7,580 nucleotides of DNA from contig JAFPBP010000216.1 in assembly GCA_017424085.1 (NCBI GenBank), positions 1 to 7,580 on the forward strand. Reading direction: 5' to 3'. Position numbers and translations under genes: made by a program. Source of the DNA: Clostridia bacterium. Its GTDB lineage: Bacteria; Bacillota; Clostridia; Oscillospirales; UBA644. Positions 1 through 6,014 of the stretch are shown here, piece by piece; the first letter of the stretch is position 1, and each line of letters starts with the position of its first letter. The notes beneath the pieces were generated by a model. That model did no database searches. It had not been told where the DNA came from and saw nothing but the letters and a program-made list of their open reading frames with translations.

Positions 1-50
1 ATAAGGCTCCCTTGTGTAAAGGGAGCTGGATTGCCGAAGGCAAGACTGAA
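1..50. repeat. REP-like double-hairpin element at left edge
   Basis: Two adjacent hairpins are visible. The first has a perfect 8-bp stem, GCTCCCTT-type arms at 6-13 and 19-26, with a 5-base loop. The second has a 5-bp stem TTGCC/GGCAA at 31-35 and 39-43 with loop GAA. Neither is followed by a T-tract, so this is not a convincing terminator. From memory, similar pairs of a GGCTCCC hairpin followed by a GCCGAAGGC-type hairpin recur between genes in gut clostridial genomes, so I read it as a dispersed intergenic repeat. It may extend beyond the left edge. The hairpins are certain; the repeat-family assignment is inferred. Confidence 0.55.
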
Positions 51-139
51 GGATTGTTTCTGCTCAAAACTAACTTTTTAACCGTCAAAAGCGCAACCGT
101 TTGAACCCCGCAAGAAAGACCGTTAGCGCATAAATGGAA

Positions 140-222
140 TCCTACCCTCCCTCGGCGGAAGAATTCCGCCGACCTTGGCTTTTCTTTGGTTCTTTCTTTT
201 CCCCTGAAAAGAAAGAACACAA
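140..222. repeat. Structured intergenic element with two perfect hairpins
   Basis: A 9-bp perfect stem (TCGGCGGAA at 152-160 with TTCCGCCGA at 164-172, loop GAA) is followed by a 13-bp perfect stem of almost pure pyrimidine/purine strands (189-201 with 206-218, loop CCCT). No T-run follows either stem on either strand, so a terminator is unlikely. Sequences of the form 'ttctttggttctttc' with a mirrored 'gaaagaac' arm are, as far as I recall, common dispersed repeats in uncultured clostridia. A role as an RNA processing or stabilising element ahead of the radical enzyme operon is possible but unsupported. I found no clear sigma-70 promoter for the downstream gene between 60 and 290. Confidence 0.55.
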
Positions 223-223
223 T

Positions 224-256
224 CCCCTCGTACCCCTCGTACCCCCCGTACCCACG
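224..256. repeat. 9-bp tandem repeat, three units plus partial fourth
   Basis: CCCCTCGTA at 224-232 is repeated exactly at 233-241, then as CCCCCCGTA at 242-250, followed by a partial CCCACG. It lies 35-67 bases upstream of the radical enzyme start and directly after the long hairpin. Such short tandem arrays can vary in copy number between strains. A length change here would alter the leader or promoter spacing rather than a protein. Confidence 0.8.
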
Positions 257-290
257 CAAAACTTGATCTGTATGCGAAAGAGGTGATAGA

Positions 291-2501
291 ATGGAGCCGA
301 ATCTTCGGGAGGCGGAGCGTGCTTTGACCGAAAAGCCCATGCTCGCCGCCGATGCGGAGCGGATCCGCATTGCCCACGGGTTGATCTCCCTTGACCAAAA
401 TTCCCCTCAGCCCCAACGCTTTGCCGATGCCCTTTCCGCCCTGTTGGACGGAGTTTCCGTGCCCTTGGAGGACTACGATCTCATTGCGGGTCGGTCGGTC
501 CAGCGGGAATTGACCGACGCGGAGGAGGAAATGTTTCGGGAATTGCTCAACCATCCCGATTCCCCCTATCGAACCGCCTTGTTCGCCTCGGGTCATTGCT
601 CCTACGATTGGGATATGGTGGTCACGCTGGGGCTTCCCGGCATGATCGAACAGGCGTGCGCCACCCGTGCTGCCACCGACCACGCAGGTCGCAGGCTCTT
701 TCTTTCGTCCCTCATCCGTGCCTACCAAGCCATTCAGCGGTATCTTTTGCGCTATGCCGAGGCGGCGCAGGCACGGTCCATGACCGACCTTGCCGAAACC
801 CTCCGCAAGGCGGCAACCGAGCGCCCCTCGGACTTCCGCACCGCCCTGCAGCTGTGCTGGATCATCACCCTCATCGATTGCTCCTACGTGACCCCCAACC
901 CCACCCTCACCGTGGGACGGCTCGATCGGATCCTGTACCCCCTCTATCGGGCGGACGTGGAGAGCGGTCGGTTGACGCGGGCGCAGGCGAAGGATTTGAT
1001 CACCGATTATTACTGCAAGCACAATCTGAACATGGGTCGGGGCGAGCATCAGGTGGGCGACGAAACCAATTCCACCACCTTCAAGCGGGTCTTCAACTTC
1101 GACGCTCCCCAATATCTCCTGCTGGGCGGCACCGATGCCCACGGCAACGACGGAGTCAACGAGCTGACGGAGATCTTTGCCGAATGCATTCAGCCCTCCT
1201 TCAAAAATCCCGTGGTGGTCTTTTATTACACCCCCGACTGCAACGTCAGACACCCCGAATTGTGGAGCCTGCTCACCGAAAAGGCGCTCAAGTCGTCTTC
1301 TCTGATGATCTATAACGATTCCAACATAAAGAAAACCTACGATTCCTTGGGGCTCCCTCCCTCGGACACGTGGGATTATCACCATTTCGGATGCAACTGG
1401 CCCTCCCCCGGATGCCACAGCGTCTGGATGATCGGCCCTCCCTACGCCGCCCACTTCGATGCCTTCGATTCCCCCGAGGAGGCGGAATCCACCCCCCACG
1501 GACATCTGCGCTACCCCGGCAGGGGCTGGCCCGATCTGTTTTTATCCCTCCTGCGAAGCCATCGGGACGATGAGGGTGTGACGATAGAGACCCTTTACGA
1601 AGAGCTCGGCGCCGCCATGGATCGGTTCGTGGCGAAGAAGACCGAGATGGGCGTCCGCGATCTTCGGATCCGTCGACGCAAGCCTTGGGCGGTGGCGTAT
1701 TTCACCGATCTGTTCACCCGAGCACCCCTGGAGCGGGGGGAATGCTTCTCCGCCTGCGCCCAATATCACTTCACCCTGCAGGCGTTTCAGATGTTCGGCA
1801 CCCTGTGCGATTGCTTTGCCGTGACCGATGCCCTCTGCTTCCGCGAAAAGCGGCTGACCATCGGTCAGCTTCTGGATGCGGTGGATGCGGATTTTGTCGG
1901 CTATGAAGCGGTTTTGGCGCTCTGCCGCGGGGTTGCCAAATACGGAAGCGACGATGCGAATTCCAATCGCCACGTGAAGCGGCTGGCGGAAATGATGGCG
2001 GATTCCGTGCGCAGGCAGGGCACGAAATATCTGCAGTCGGACGGCTTTTTCTTAGTCCCCTGCATTCAGAGCGACACCTGGCATCTGAAGATCGGCATGA
2101 CCTACGGCGCTACCCCCGACGGACGGCGTGCGGGCACCCCCTTCTCTCAGAATTCCCGCCCCGCCAACGGCTCCTGCACCAACGGCTTGACCGCCATGTT
2201 CAATTCCATGCTTTCCATCCCCGCCGACGGCTATCTTTCGGGGGCGCTGAATCTGGACGTGGATCCCAAGCAGTTCGAGGGGGAGACGGGGCACCGCCTC
2301 TTTGCGGCGCTTCTGGCGGTCTATCTGAATCGGGGCGGCTTGCACGCACAGGTCACCTGCGTGGGGGCGGACGAGCTGATGGATGCGCAGGTAAATCCCC
2401 ATCTTCATCGGGATCTGCGGGTGCGCGTCACGGGCTACAGCGGCGTTTTCACCGATATCTCCAAGCCCCTTCAGGACGATATCATTCAACGATTGAAATA
2501 A
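291..2501 (+). CDS. Glycyl radical enzyme, pyruvate formate-lyase superfamily, unassigned reaction
   Basis: A 736-residue cytoplasmic protein with the full architecture of a glycyl radical enzyme. The N-terminal and central PFL domain includes GRLDRILYP (near residue 209) and LLLGGTDAHGNDGVNELT (near 280). The thiyl-radical loop is F-G-C-N-W-P-S-P-G-C with Cys368 and a second Cys375. The segment ATPDGRRAGTPFSQ (near 605) matches the conserved PDGR region. The C-terminal glycyl radical motif is RVTGYSGVF with Gly715, 21 residues from the end. Eliminases and arylacetate decarboxylases usually carry Glu two residues after the cysteine (G-C-V-E-P); here that residue is Trp370. Pyruvate formate-lyase has two adjacent cysteines, which are also absent. 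The substrate therefore cannot be named. Length is slightly short for the family (about 750-850). The ATG is supported by AGAGGTGA, 4-7 bases upstream. It is the first gene of a three-gene operon, and an activase lies downstream. The family is sure; the reaction is unknown. Confidence 0.95.
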   Translation: MEPNLREAERALTEKPMLAADAERIRIAHGLISLDQNSPQPQRFADALSALLDGVSVPLEDYDLIAGRSVQRELTDAEEEMFRELLNHPDSPYRTALFASGHCSYDWDMVVTLGLPGMIEQACATRAATDHAGRRLFLSSLIRAYQAIQRYLLRYAEAAQARSMTDLAETLRKAATERPSDFRTALQLCWIITLIDCSYVTPNPTLTVGRLDRILYPLYRADVESGRLTRAQAKDLITDYYCKHNLNMGRGEHQVGDETNSTTFKRVFNFDAPQYLLLGGTDAHGNDGVNELTEIFAECIQPSFKNPVVVFYYTPDCNVRHPELWSLLTEKALKSSSLMIYNDSNIKKTYDSLGLPPSDTWDYHHFGCNWPSPGCHSVWMIGPPYAAHFDAFDSPEEAESTPHGHLRYPGRGWPDLFLSLLRSHRDDEGVTIETLYEELGAAMDRFVAKKTEMGVRDLRIRRRKPWAVAYFTDLFTRAPLERGECFSACAQYHFTLQAFQMFGTLCDCFAVTDALCFREKRLTIGQLLDAVDADFVGYEAVLALCRGVAKYGSDDANSNRHVKRLAEMMADSVRRQGTKYLQSDGFFLVPCIQSDTWHLKIGMTYGATPDGRRAGTPFSQNSRPANGSCTNGLTAMFNSMLSIPADGYLSGALNLDVDPKQFEGETGHRLFAALLAVYLNRGGLHAQVTCVGADELMDAQVNPHLHRDLRVRVTGYSGVFTDISKPLQDDIIQRLK

Positions 2502-2528
2502 CGCAAAAGAATAATATGAGGTAACAGT

Positions 2529-3464
2529 ATGAAACAGATTCTTCTCAGCAACGGACTTTCGGTCTCGTCGGTCTGTCTGGGTGCCATGAACTTCGGCACC
2601 ACCACCTCCAAGCAGGATGCCTACGCCGTTCTGGATGCCTTCCTCGATCAGGGAGGTAATTTTATCGACACCTCCAACAACTATGCCCATTGGCAGGGCA
2701 CGGGAGACGAGAGCGAGACCCTGCTGGGGGAATGGCTCCACGATCGCGGATGCCGTGATAAGGTGATCATCGCCACCAAGGTTGGCTTTGACCGCAAGGG
2801 CGTGGGTGCGGGGCTGAAAAAGGAGCAGATCGAATACTGGTGCAACGAAAGCCTGCGCAAGCTTCAGACCGATTATATCGATCTGTATTACGCCCACACC
2901 GACGATATGAGCACCCCCATGGAGGAGACGGTCGCCGCCTTCGACTCTCTGGTCAAGCAGGGCAAGGTGCGCCTTTTGGGGGGAAGCAATTACGATACCT
3001 GGCGCTTCTCGGAGTTCAATTATACCGCCCGTGACATGGGTTGCACCCCTTATACGGTCATGCAACAGCGGTTTTCCTATCTGAACTGCCGTCTGGATCT
3101 GAAGCCCAATTATATTTTTAACGAAAACGTGGGGCGGGAGCGCCTGCGGTATCTGGAGGATAAGGACATTCCCCTCGTGGCGTACTCCTGCCTCATCCGC
3201 GGTGCCTACGAGGATCCCTCCCGCATTCCCGAAAATTACGTGGGCGGCGCACGGTACGAGACCATTGTGAAGATGGCGAAGGAGAAGGGCGTTTCCACCA
3301 GCGCGCTGGTGGTGGCGTGGCTCTGCAACGTCCATCGCATGAAGGGCTTCCCCCGTGTGATCCCCCTCTTTGCCTCGTCCAAGCTGCATCATTTTCTCGG
3401 CAACTGCGAGGGGGCGGAGCTGACCCTCACCGACGAGGAGATGGCGCTCCTCACCAACGCATGA
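2529..3464 (+). CDS. Aldo/keto reductase in glycyl radical enzyme operon
   Basis: A 311-residue NAD(P)H-dependent oxidoreductase with the aldo/keto reductase TIM barrel. It begins with the typical SNGLSVSSVCLGAMNFG strand. The visible catalytic tetrad is Asp47 and Tyr52 (NFIDTSNNY), Lys84 (ATKVG) and His123 (YYAHTDD). GKVRLLGGSNY (145-155) and the cofactor-side segment around RVIPLFASSK follow. No signal peptide or membrane segment is seen. The start is backed by TGAGGT at 2517-2522, 27 bases after the stop of the radical enzyme, so both are likely on one mRNA. Its last codons overlap the activase start. Sitting between a radical enzyme and its activase, it probably reduces the aldehyde or ketone made by that enzyme, or forms its substrate. 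Substrate and cofactor preference cannot be read from the sequence. Confidence 0.93.
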   Translation: MKQILLSNGLSVSSVCLGAMNFGTTTSKQDAYAVLDAFLDQGGNFIDTSNNYAHWQGTGDESETLLGEWLHDRGCRDKVIIATKVGFDRKGVGAGLKKEQIEYWCNESLRKLQTDYIDLYYAHTDDMSTPMEETVAAFDSLVKQGKVRLLGGSNYDTWRFSEFNYTARDMGCTPYTVMQQRFSYLNCRLDLKPNYIFNENVGRERLRYLEDKDIPLVAYSCLIRGAYEDPSRIPENYVGGARYETIVKMAKEKGVSTSALVVAWLCNVHRMKGFPRVIPLFASSKLHHFLGNCEGAELTLTDEEMALLTNA

Positions 3465-4249
3465 CCCCCTTGGTCTTCGACGTCAAGCGGGCATCCTCCT
3501 CCGACGGACCGGGCATCCGCACCGCCGTCTTTCTCAAGGGGTGCAATCTGGATTGCCGCTGGTGTCATAACCCCGAAAGCAAATCTCCCCTCCCTCAGCT
3601 GGGGATCTTTGCCGAAAAATGCGTGGGATGCGGGGTCTGCGCCCGCGTCTGTTCCCATCCCGACGCCTGCACCGTCTGCGGCGCCTGCACCGAGACCTGC
3701 CCCGCCGAGGCGCGGCGAAAATACGGGCAGACCTATTCCCCCGAAGCCCTTCACGCTCTGATCTCCGCCGACCTTCCCTATTATCAAGCCACGGGAGGGG
3801 GCGTCACCTTCTCGGGCGGGGAGTGCCTTTTGTACCCCCGCTTCGTTTCTCAGGTGGCGGCGCTCTGCGTTGCCGACGGCATTTCGGTTGCCATCGACAC
3901 GGCGGGAAACGTGCCCTGGAGTCATTTCGAGGAGGTTTTGCCCGTTTCCGATCTGTTTCTTTACGATATCAAGGCGCTGGACCCCGATCTGCACCGCACG
4001 GGCACGGGGGTCGATAACCGTCTGATCCTGGAAAATTTGGAGCGGCTGATGGGCACGGGGAAGAAGATCATCATCCGAACCCCCGTCATTCCCGACTATA
4101 ACGAAGGCGCCGAATTAGAGCGCATCCGCGCCTATTGCGCCGCCCGTGCCCTGCCCCACGAATGCCTGCCCTACCACGCCTTCGGGGAGAGCAAAAAAGC
4201 CGCCCTCGCCGCCGCCCAAGAGAAGAGGAACCCCACCTCTCACCGCTGA
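3461..4249 (+). CDS. Glycyl radical enzyme activase, radical SAM with two 4Fe-4S ferredoxin motifs, short C-terminus
   Basis: A 262-residue radical SAM protein. By family it cleaves S-adenosylmethionine and abstracts hydrogen from the glycine of its partner, presumably Gly715 of the enzyme at 291-2501. It shows the DGPGIRT N-terminus, the cluster motif C28-x3-C32-x2-C35 (GCNLDCRWCHNPES), and two CxxCxxCxxxC ferredoxin-type sets (Cys54/57/60/64 and Cys70/73/76/80). These are followed by TFSGGE (SAM-binding, 116-121), DTAGN (147-151) and YDIK. The ferredoxin insert is typical of activases other than that of pyruvate formate-lyase itself. The ATG overlaps the reductase stop (ATGA) and gives the expected family N-terminus. 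Its nearest purine-rich site (GAGGAG, 3435-3440) is too distant, which suggests translational coupling. The protein ends soon after YHAFGESKKAAL, roughly 20-35 residues before the usual end, and its CGC-TGA end belongs to a dispersed repeat. Confidence 0.94.
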   Translation: MTPLVFDVKRASSSDGPGIRTAVFLKGCNLDCRWCHNPESKSPLPQLGIFAEKCVGCGVCARVCSHPDACTVCGACTETCPAEARRKYGQTYSPEALHALISADLPYYQATGGGVTFSGGECLLYPRFVSQVAALCVADGISVAIDTAGNVPWSHFEEVLPVSDLFLYDIKALDPDLHRTGTGVDNRLILENLERLMGTGKKIIIRTPVIPDYNEGAELERIRAYCAARALPHECLPYHAFGESKKAALAAAQEKRNPTSHR

Positions 4250-4298
4250 ATTCCCCCCCAAAATCAATCATCCCGCCCCTCAACCGAGGAGCGGGATT
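4244..4298 (+). repeat. Dispersed terminator repeat, copy 1
   Basis: This 55-base segment aligns without gaps to 6842-6896. All differences (4) lie in a 7-base spacer, CCCCCCC here versus TTTCTCC there. It starts with CGCTGAATT and ends with the terminator stem. Copy 1 begins inside the activase gene and supplies its last sense codon and its TGA stop; copy 2 starts 27 bases after a stop codon. The identity is seen directly. That it is a mobile or genome-wide repeat is inferred from two copies. Confidence 0.85.
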
Positions 4299-4303
4299 GT
4301 TTT
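4270..4303. terminator. Bidirectional intrinsic terminator between convergent operons
   Basis: Arms ATCCCGCCCCTC (4270-4281) and GAGGAGCGGGAT (4286-4297) form a 12-bp stem with one mismatch and an AACC loop. On the + strand TTGTTTTGTT follows. On the - strand the hairpin is followed by the T-rich GATTGATTTTGG. It lies 20 bases past the activase stop and 7 bases past the stop of the convergent YgjV-like gene, so it should end both transcripts. Confidence 0.88.
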
Positions 4304-4304
4304 G

Positions 4305-4841
4305 TTACGGAAGATCTTCGTTGCTCGGACGGCGCGGAAGCGTTTTCGCCAACGCCACGGTGGTTGAGATCAGGGTCATGCCCTCGTTGATCATGCCGAC
4401 GGTGCCCAAGGCGCCGAGAACGATAATATCATACAGAAGCATGCATCCCGAGATCGGATAGGCAAGAATTCGAGCAAGCCGGGGCTTTGCTTTTCGAAAG
4501 CTGTAAACCGAAAGAAGGGATGCCGTCATGGGGAGGAGAGCCCAAAGGGAGGTTGCCGTGAGAAGCCCCGAAAGCACGGCGAAGGCGGCAAACAAGAGAA
4601 ACCAGAGGGGAGAATCCGCCCATTTCTTTCCTTGATTCAAGAAAATACTCTCCCGAAGAACTCCGATGCCCGCGATCATTGCCGCCGAATATCCCCCGAG
4701 CAGAAGGTAATAAATTGCCCAAAGAACGTCGGAAATCAGCTTGCAAATCAGAAGCTTCTTCCCCGTTTTTTGCTGAAAGATAACTGCATTCGCAAGGATC
4801 CCGAGCGCTCCGAAGACGAGAGCTATGAATTCTTTTGGCAT
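4305..4841 (-). CDS. YgjV-family integral membrane protein
   Basis: A 178-residue very hydrophobic protein with about six predicted membrane helices (near residues 5-22, 32-49, 52-66, 79-95, 98-114 and 125-165, the last stretch probably two). It opens with FGALGILANAVIFQQKTGKKLL and continues with a DVLWAIYYLLLGGYSAAMI-like segment. This pattern, a first helix, FQQK, a basic turn, and a second helix ending in YLLLGxY, matches the inner membrane protein family of E. coli YgjV, whose function is not established. The ATG at 4841 has a GGGGAGAGG site a few bases upstream. It starts 19 bases inside the 3' end of the upstream glycosidase-like gene, so the two are translationally linked. The gene ends against the bidirectional terminator. 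Family assignment comes from sequence pattern memory. Confidence 0.8.
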   Translation of the reverse strand: MPKEFIALVFGALGILANAVIFQQKTGKKLLICKLISDVLWAIYYLLLGGYSAAMIAGIGVLRESIFLNQGKKWADSPLWFLLFAAFAVLSGLLTATSLWALLPMTASLLSVYSFRKAKPRLARILAYPISGCMLLYDIIVLGALGTVGMINEGMTLISTTVALAKTLPRRPSNEDLP

Positions 4842-5893
4842 GATTCCCTCTCCCCAAGTGCTTCCTTGAACCGTGCGGCGATGCGGGAAAATACTTCGAC
4901 CCGTTCGGTATTGATGGCTCCGCTTTTTGTGTAGGTCGGGCAGAGATATCCGCCTTCTTCAAACTCGTTCCAGGCAAAGGTCAGCACGTGTCCGAGGGAT
5001 GCCTCCGAGGCGATCTCCGATAAAAATTCGGAGAAGCGCTCTGCGCCCGCAGAAAGCTCTTCCACGCTCGCGGGAGGTGCGTACGGTGCAGAGCGGTATC
5101 GGGAGACCCCCGAATCGAGGGTAGTCCAGGGGGTGAGCCGCTCCATGCGGGGGGAGGGGTTCCAGCCGACGGTGAAGGTGGGGATCAGCGGTTTACGGTA
5201 GGTGAGCCGTGCGCGGTTTTCTTCGATGGCAGCCTCCGTAAGGGCTGCGTAGGATTCTACGTTCCCTACGCAGACGGCGTATCTTGAAACTGCATCCGCA
5301 AGCGGCATCTGCGGGTCCTGTGTTCCTTCGATCAGAGGCACCACGAAAGGCATTTCGGTCCGCAACTCCGAGGCGAGGGCTCGGATCTGTCGGATGATAT
5401 CCTCCCGATATCCGGAATATACGTAGAGCAAGGGGCGTCCGTTGATTTTTTCATAGTAGGGCTGGCGGAATTCCTCCACAAGCTCCCGAAGATCGCCCTC
5501 CGTAAAGGGGTGATCTGCAAGGATAGCGCACATTCCGAGGCTCGTTTTCAGATTGCTTCTTCGGTACAGGTGCCGCGCATAATTCAGCTCGTGCACCCGA
5601 TGAGAGCAATCGGAGAAGGAGGTCTGGACGTGGGCAAGGGACCCTTGGGTGGGGTACCAGACGAATGCAAAATAGTCGATCCCCGCCGCGATGGCGTAGC
5701 GCATTTCCGCTTCGTATTCCTCGGGTGTTCTCGCATGATAGGTGATGCGCTCCTCGTCAATGAGGTCTGCGTAAAAGGGCGTCCATTCGCGATATTTTGC
5801 CTGCGAAAGGGAGTTTATCTGATAAAAACCGAAGTACGATTCGGGCGGGAGGGAGGCATCCCAGTTTACGGCGCCGATCTTGATCTTTTTCAC
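4823..5893 (-). CDS. GH99/GH71/WbsX-like TIM-barrel protein, probable glycoside hydrolase
   Basis: I place the start at GTG 5893 (356 aa). It has a strong AAGGTGG site 8 bases upstream, and the protein then begins KKIKIGAVNWD as a first barrel strand. An ATG further upstream at 5938 would add 15 residues but lacks a ribosome site and lies inside the promoter. Motifs in order: AAGIDYFAFVWY (69-80), NGRPLLYVYSG (151-161), TVGWNPSPR (241-249) and AWNEFEEGGYLCPT (307-320). The last resembles the W-N-E-W-x-E-G loop of GH99-like and WbsX proteins. By analogy with GH99, Glu310 and Glu313 are candidate catalytic residues. No signal peptide is visible, so it should act in the cytoplasm on imported or internal glycans. 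It is divergent from an AraC regulator and overlaps the downstream membrane protein gene. Glycan specificity is unknown. Confidence 0.83.
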   Translation of the reverse strand: MKKIKIGAVNWDASLPPESYFGFYQINSLSQAKYREWTPFYADLIDEERITYHARTPEEYEAEMRYAIAAGIDYFAFVWYPTQGSLAHVQTSFSDCSHRVHELNYARHLYRRSNLKTSLGMCAILADHPFTEGDLRELVEEFRQPYYEKINGRPLLYVYSGYREDIIRQIRALASELRTEMPFVVPLIEGTQDPQMPLADAVSRYAVCVGNVESYAALTEAAIEENRARLTYRKPLIPTFTVGWNPSPRMERLTPWTTLDSGVSRYRSAPYAPPASVEELSAGAERFSEFLSEIASEASLGHVLTFAWNEFEEGGYLCPTYTKSGAINTERVEVFSRIAARFKEALGERESCQKNS

Positions 5894-5901
5894 GGTAATA
5901 T

Positions 5902-5908
5902 CCACCTT
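5902..5908 (-). promoter_or_regulatory. Ribosome binding site deciding the GTG start of the glycosidase-like gene
   Basis: On the - strand the sequence is AAGGTGG, then 8 bases, then GTG at 5893-5891. No comparable site precedes the in-frame ATG at 5938, which also lies upstream of the transcription start predicted from the - strand promoter (about 5922). Confidence 0.75.
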
Positions 5909-5925
5909 GAGTTCATTCTTTGCTA

Positions 5926-5954
5926 TTGATTTTATCATAAAAATATGGTATAAT
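5926..5954 (+). promoter_or_regulatory. Sigma-70-type promoter for the AraC-family regulator
   Basis: -35 TTGATT (5926-5931), 17-base spacer, perfect -10 TATAAT (5949-5954) preceded by TGG as an extended -10. Predicted start is near 5961, giving a leader of about 54 bases. It overlaps the opposite-strand promoter almost completely, so both cannot be occupied by polymerase at once. Confidence 0.8.
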
Positions 5955-5957
5955 CAA
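5929..5957 (-). promoter_or_regulatory. Sigma-70-type promoter for the glycosidase-like/YgjV operon
   Basis: Read on the - strand: -35 TTGATT (5957-5952), 17-base spacer, -10 TAAAAT (5934-5929) preceded by TGA as an extended -10. Predicted transcription start is near 5922, leaving a leader of about 28 bases that contains AAGGTGG before the GTG start. Confidence 0.7.
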
Positions 5958-5966
5958 GATAAGAAG

Positions 5967-5994
5967 CAAAGATGTTTTTTCAAAAACCAAAGAT
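5967..5994 (+). promoter_or_regulatory. Candidate AraC-type operator: direct repeat CAAAGAT spaced by 21 bp
   Basis: CAAAGAT occurs at 5967-5973 and again at 5988-5994, 21 bp start to start, or two helical turns. AraC-family proteins often bind two direct half-sites with about this spacing. The pair sits just downstream of the predicted regulator transcription start, which would suit self-repression. The region is A/T-rich, so a chance match is quite possible. Confidence 0.35.
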
Positions 5995-6014
5995 TTTGAA
6001 AGGGGAGTTGTTTT

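Noticed and set aside
6..26. First hairpin considered as the terminator of a gene to the left
   Set aside because: No T-run follows the stem on the + strand and a second hairpin follows almost at once, which fits a dispersed repeat better.
224..256. Short tandem repeat considered as a CRISPR-like or iteron array
   Set aside because: Units are only 9 bases with no spacers, and no cas or replication gene is present.
260..290. TTGATC at 263-268 considered as a -35 box for the radical enzyme gene
   Set aside because: A 17-base spacer would put the -10 box over the ribosome site and start codon, leaving no room for a leader, and no TATAAT-like hexamer is there.
123..1505. Long open frame (460 codons) on the - strand opposite the radical enzyme gene
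   Set aside because: It runs antisense to a gene with unmistakable family motifs, has a Gly/Val/Ile-rich composition typical of reverse-strand reading of GC-rich code, and shows no recognisable domain.
2052..3392. Long open frame (446 codons) on the - strand spanning the end of the radical enzyme and the reductase
   Set aside because: It crosses two real genes on the opposite strand and shows no recognisable domain; it is a product of codon bias.
3317..3460. 48-codon upstream extension of the activase
   Set aside because: It overlaps the reductase in another frame and has no family similarity. The ATG at 3461 gives the expected activase N-terminus.
3389..3994. Open frame on the - strand opposite the activase
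   Set aside because: The activase reading contains the radical SAM and ferredoxin cysteine sets; the reverse reading has no motif.
4135..4461. Small + strand open frames crossing the terminator region
   Set aside because: They run through an intrinsic terminator into the reverse strand of the YgjV-like gene, with no ribosome site or recognisable content.
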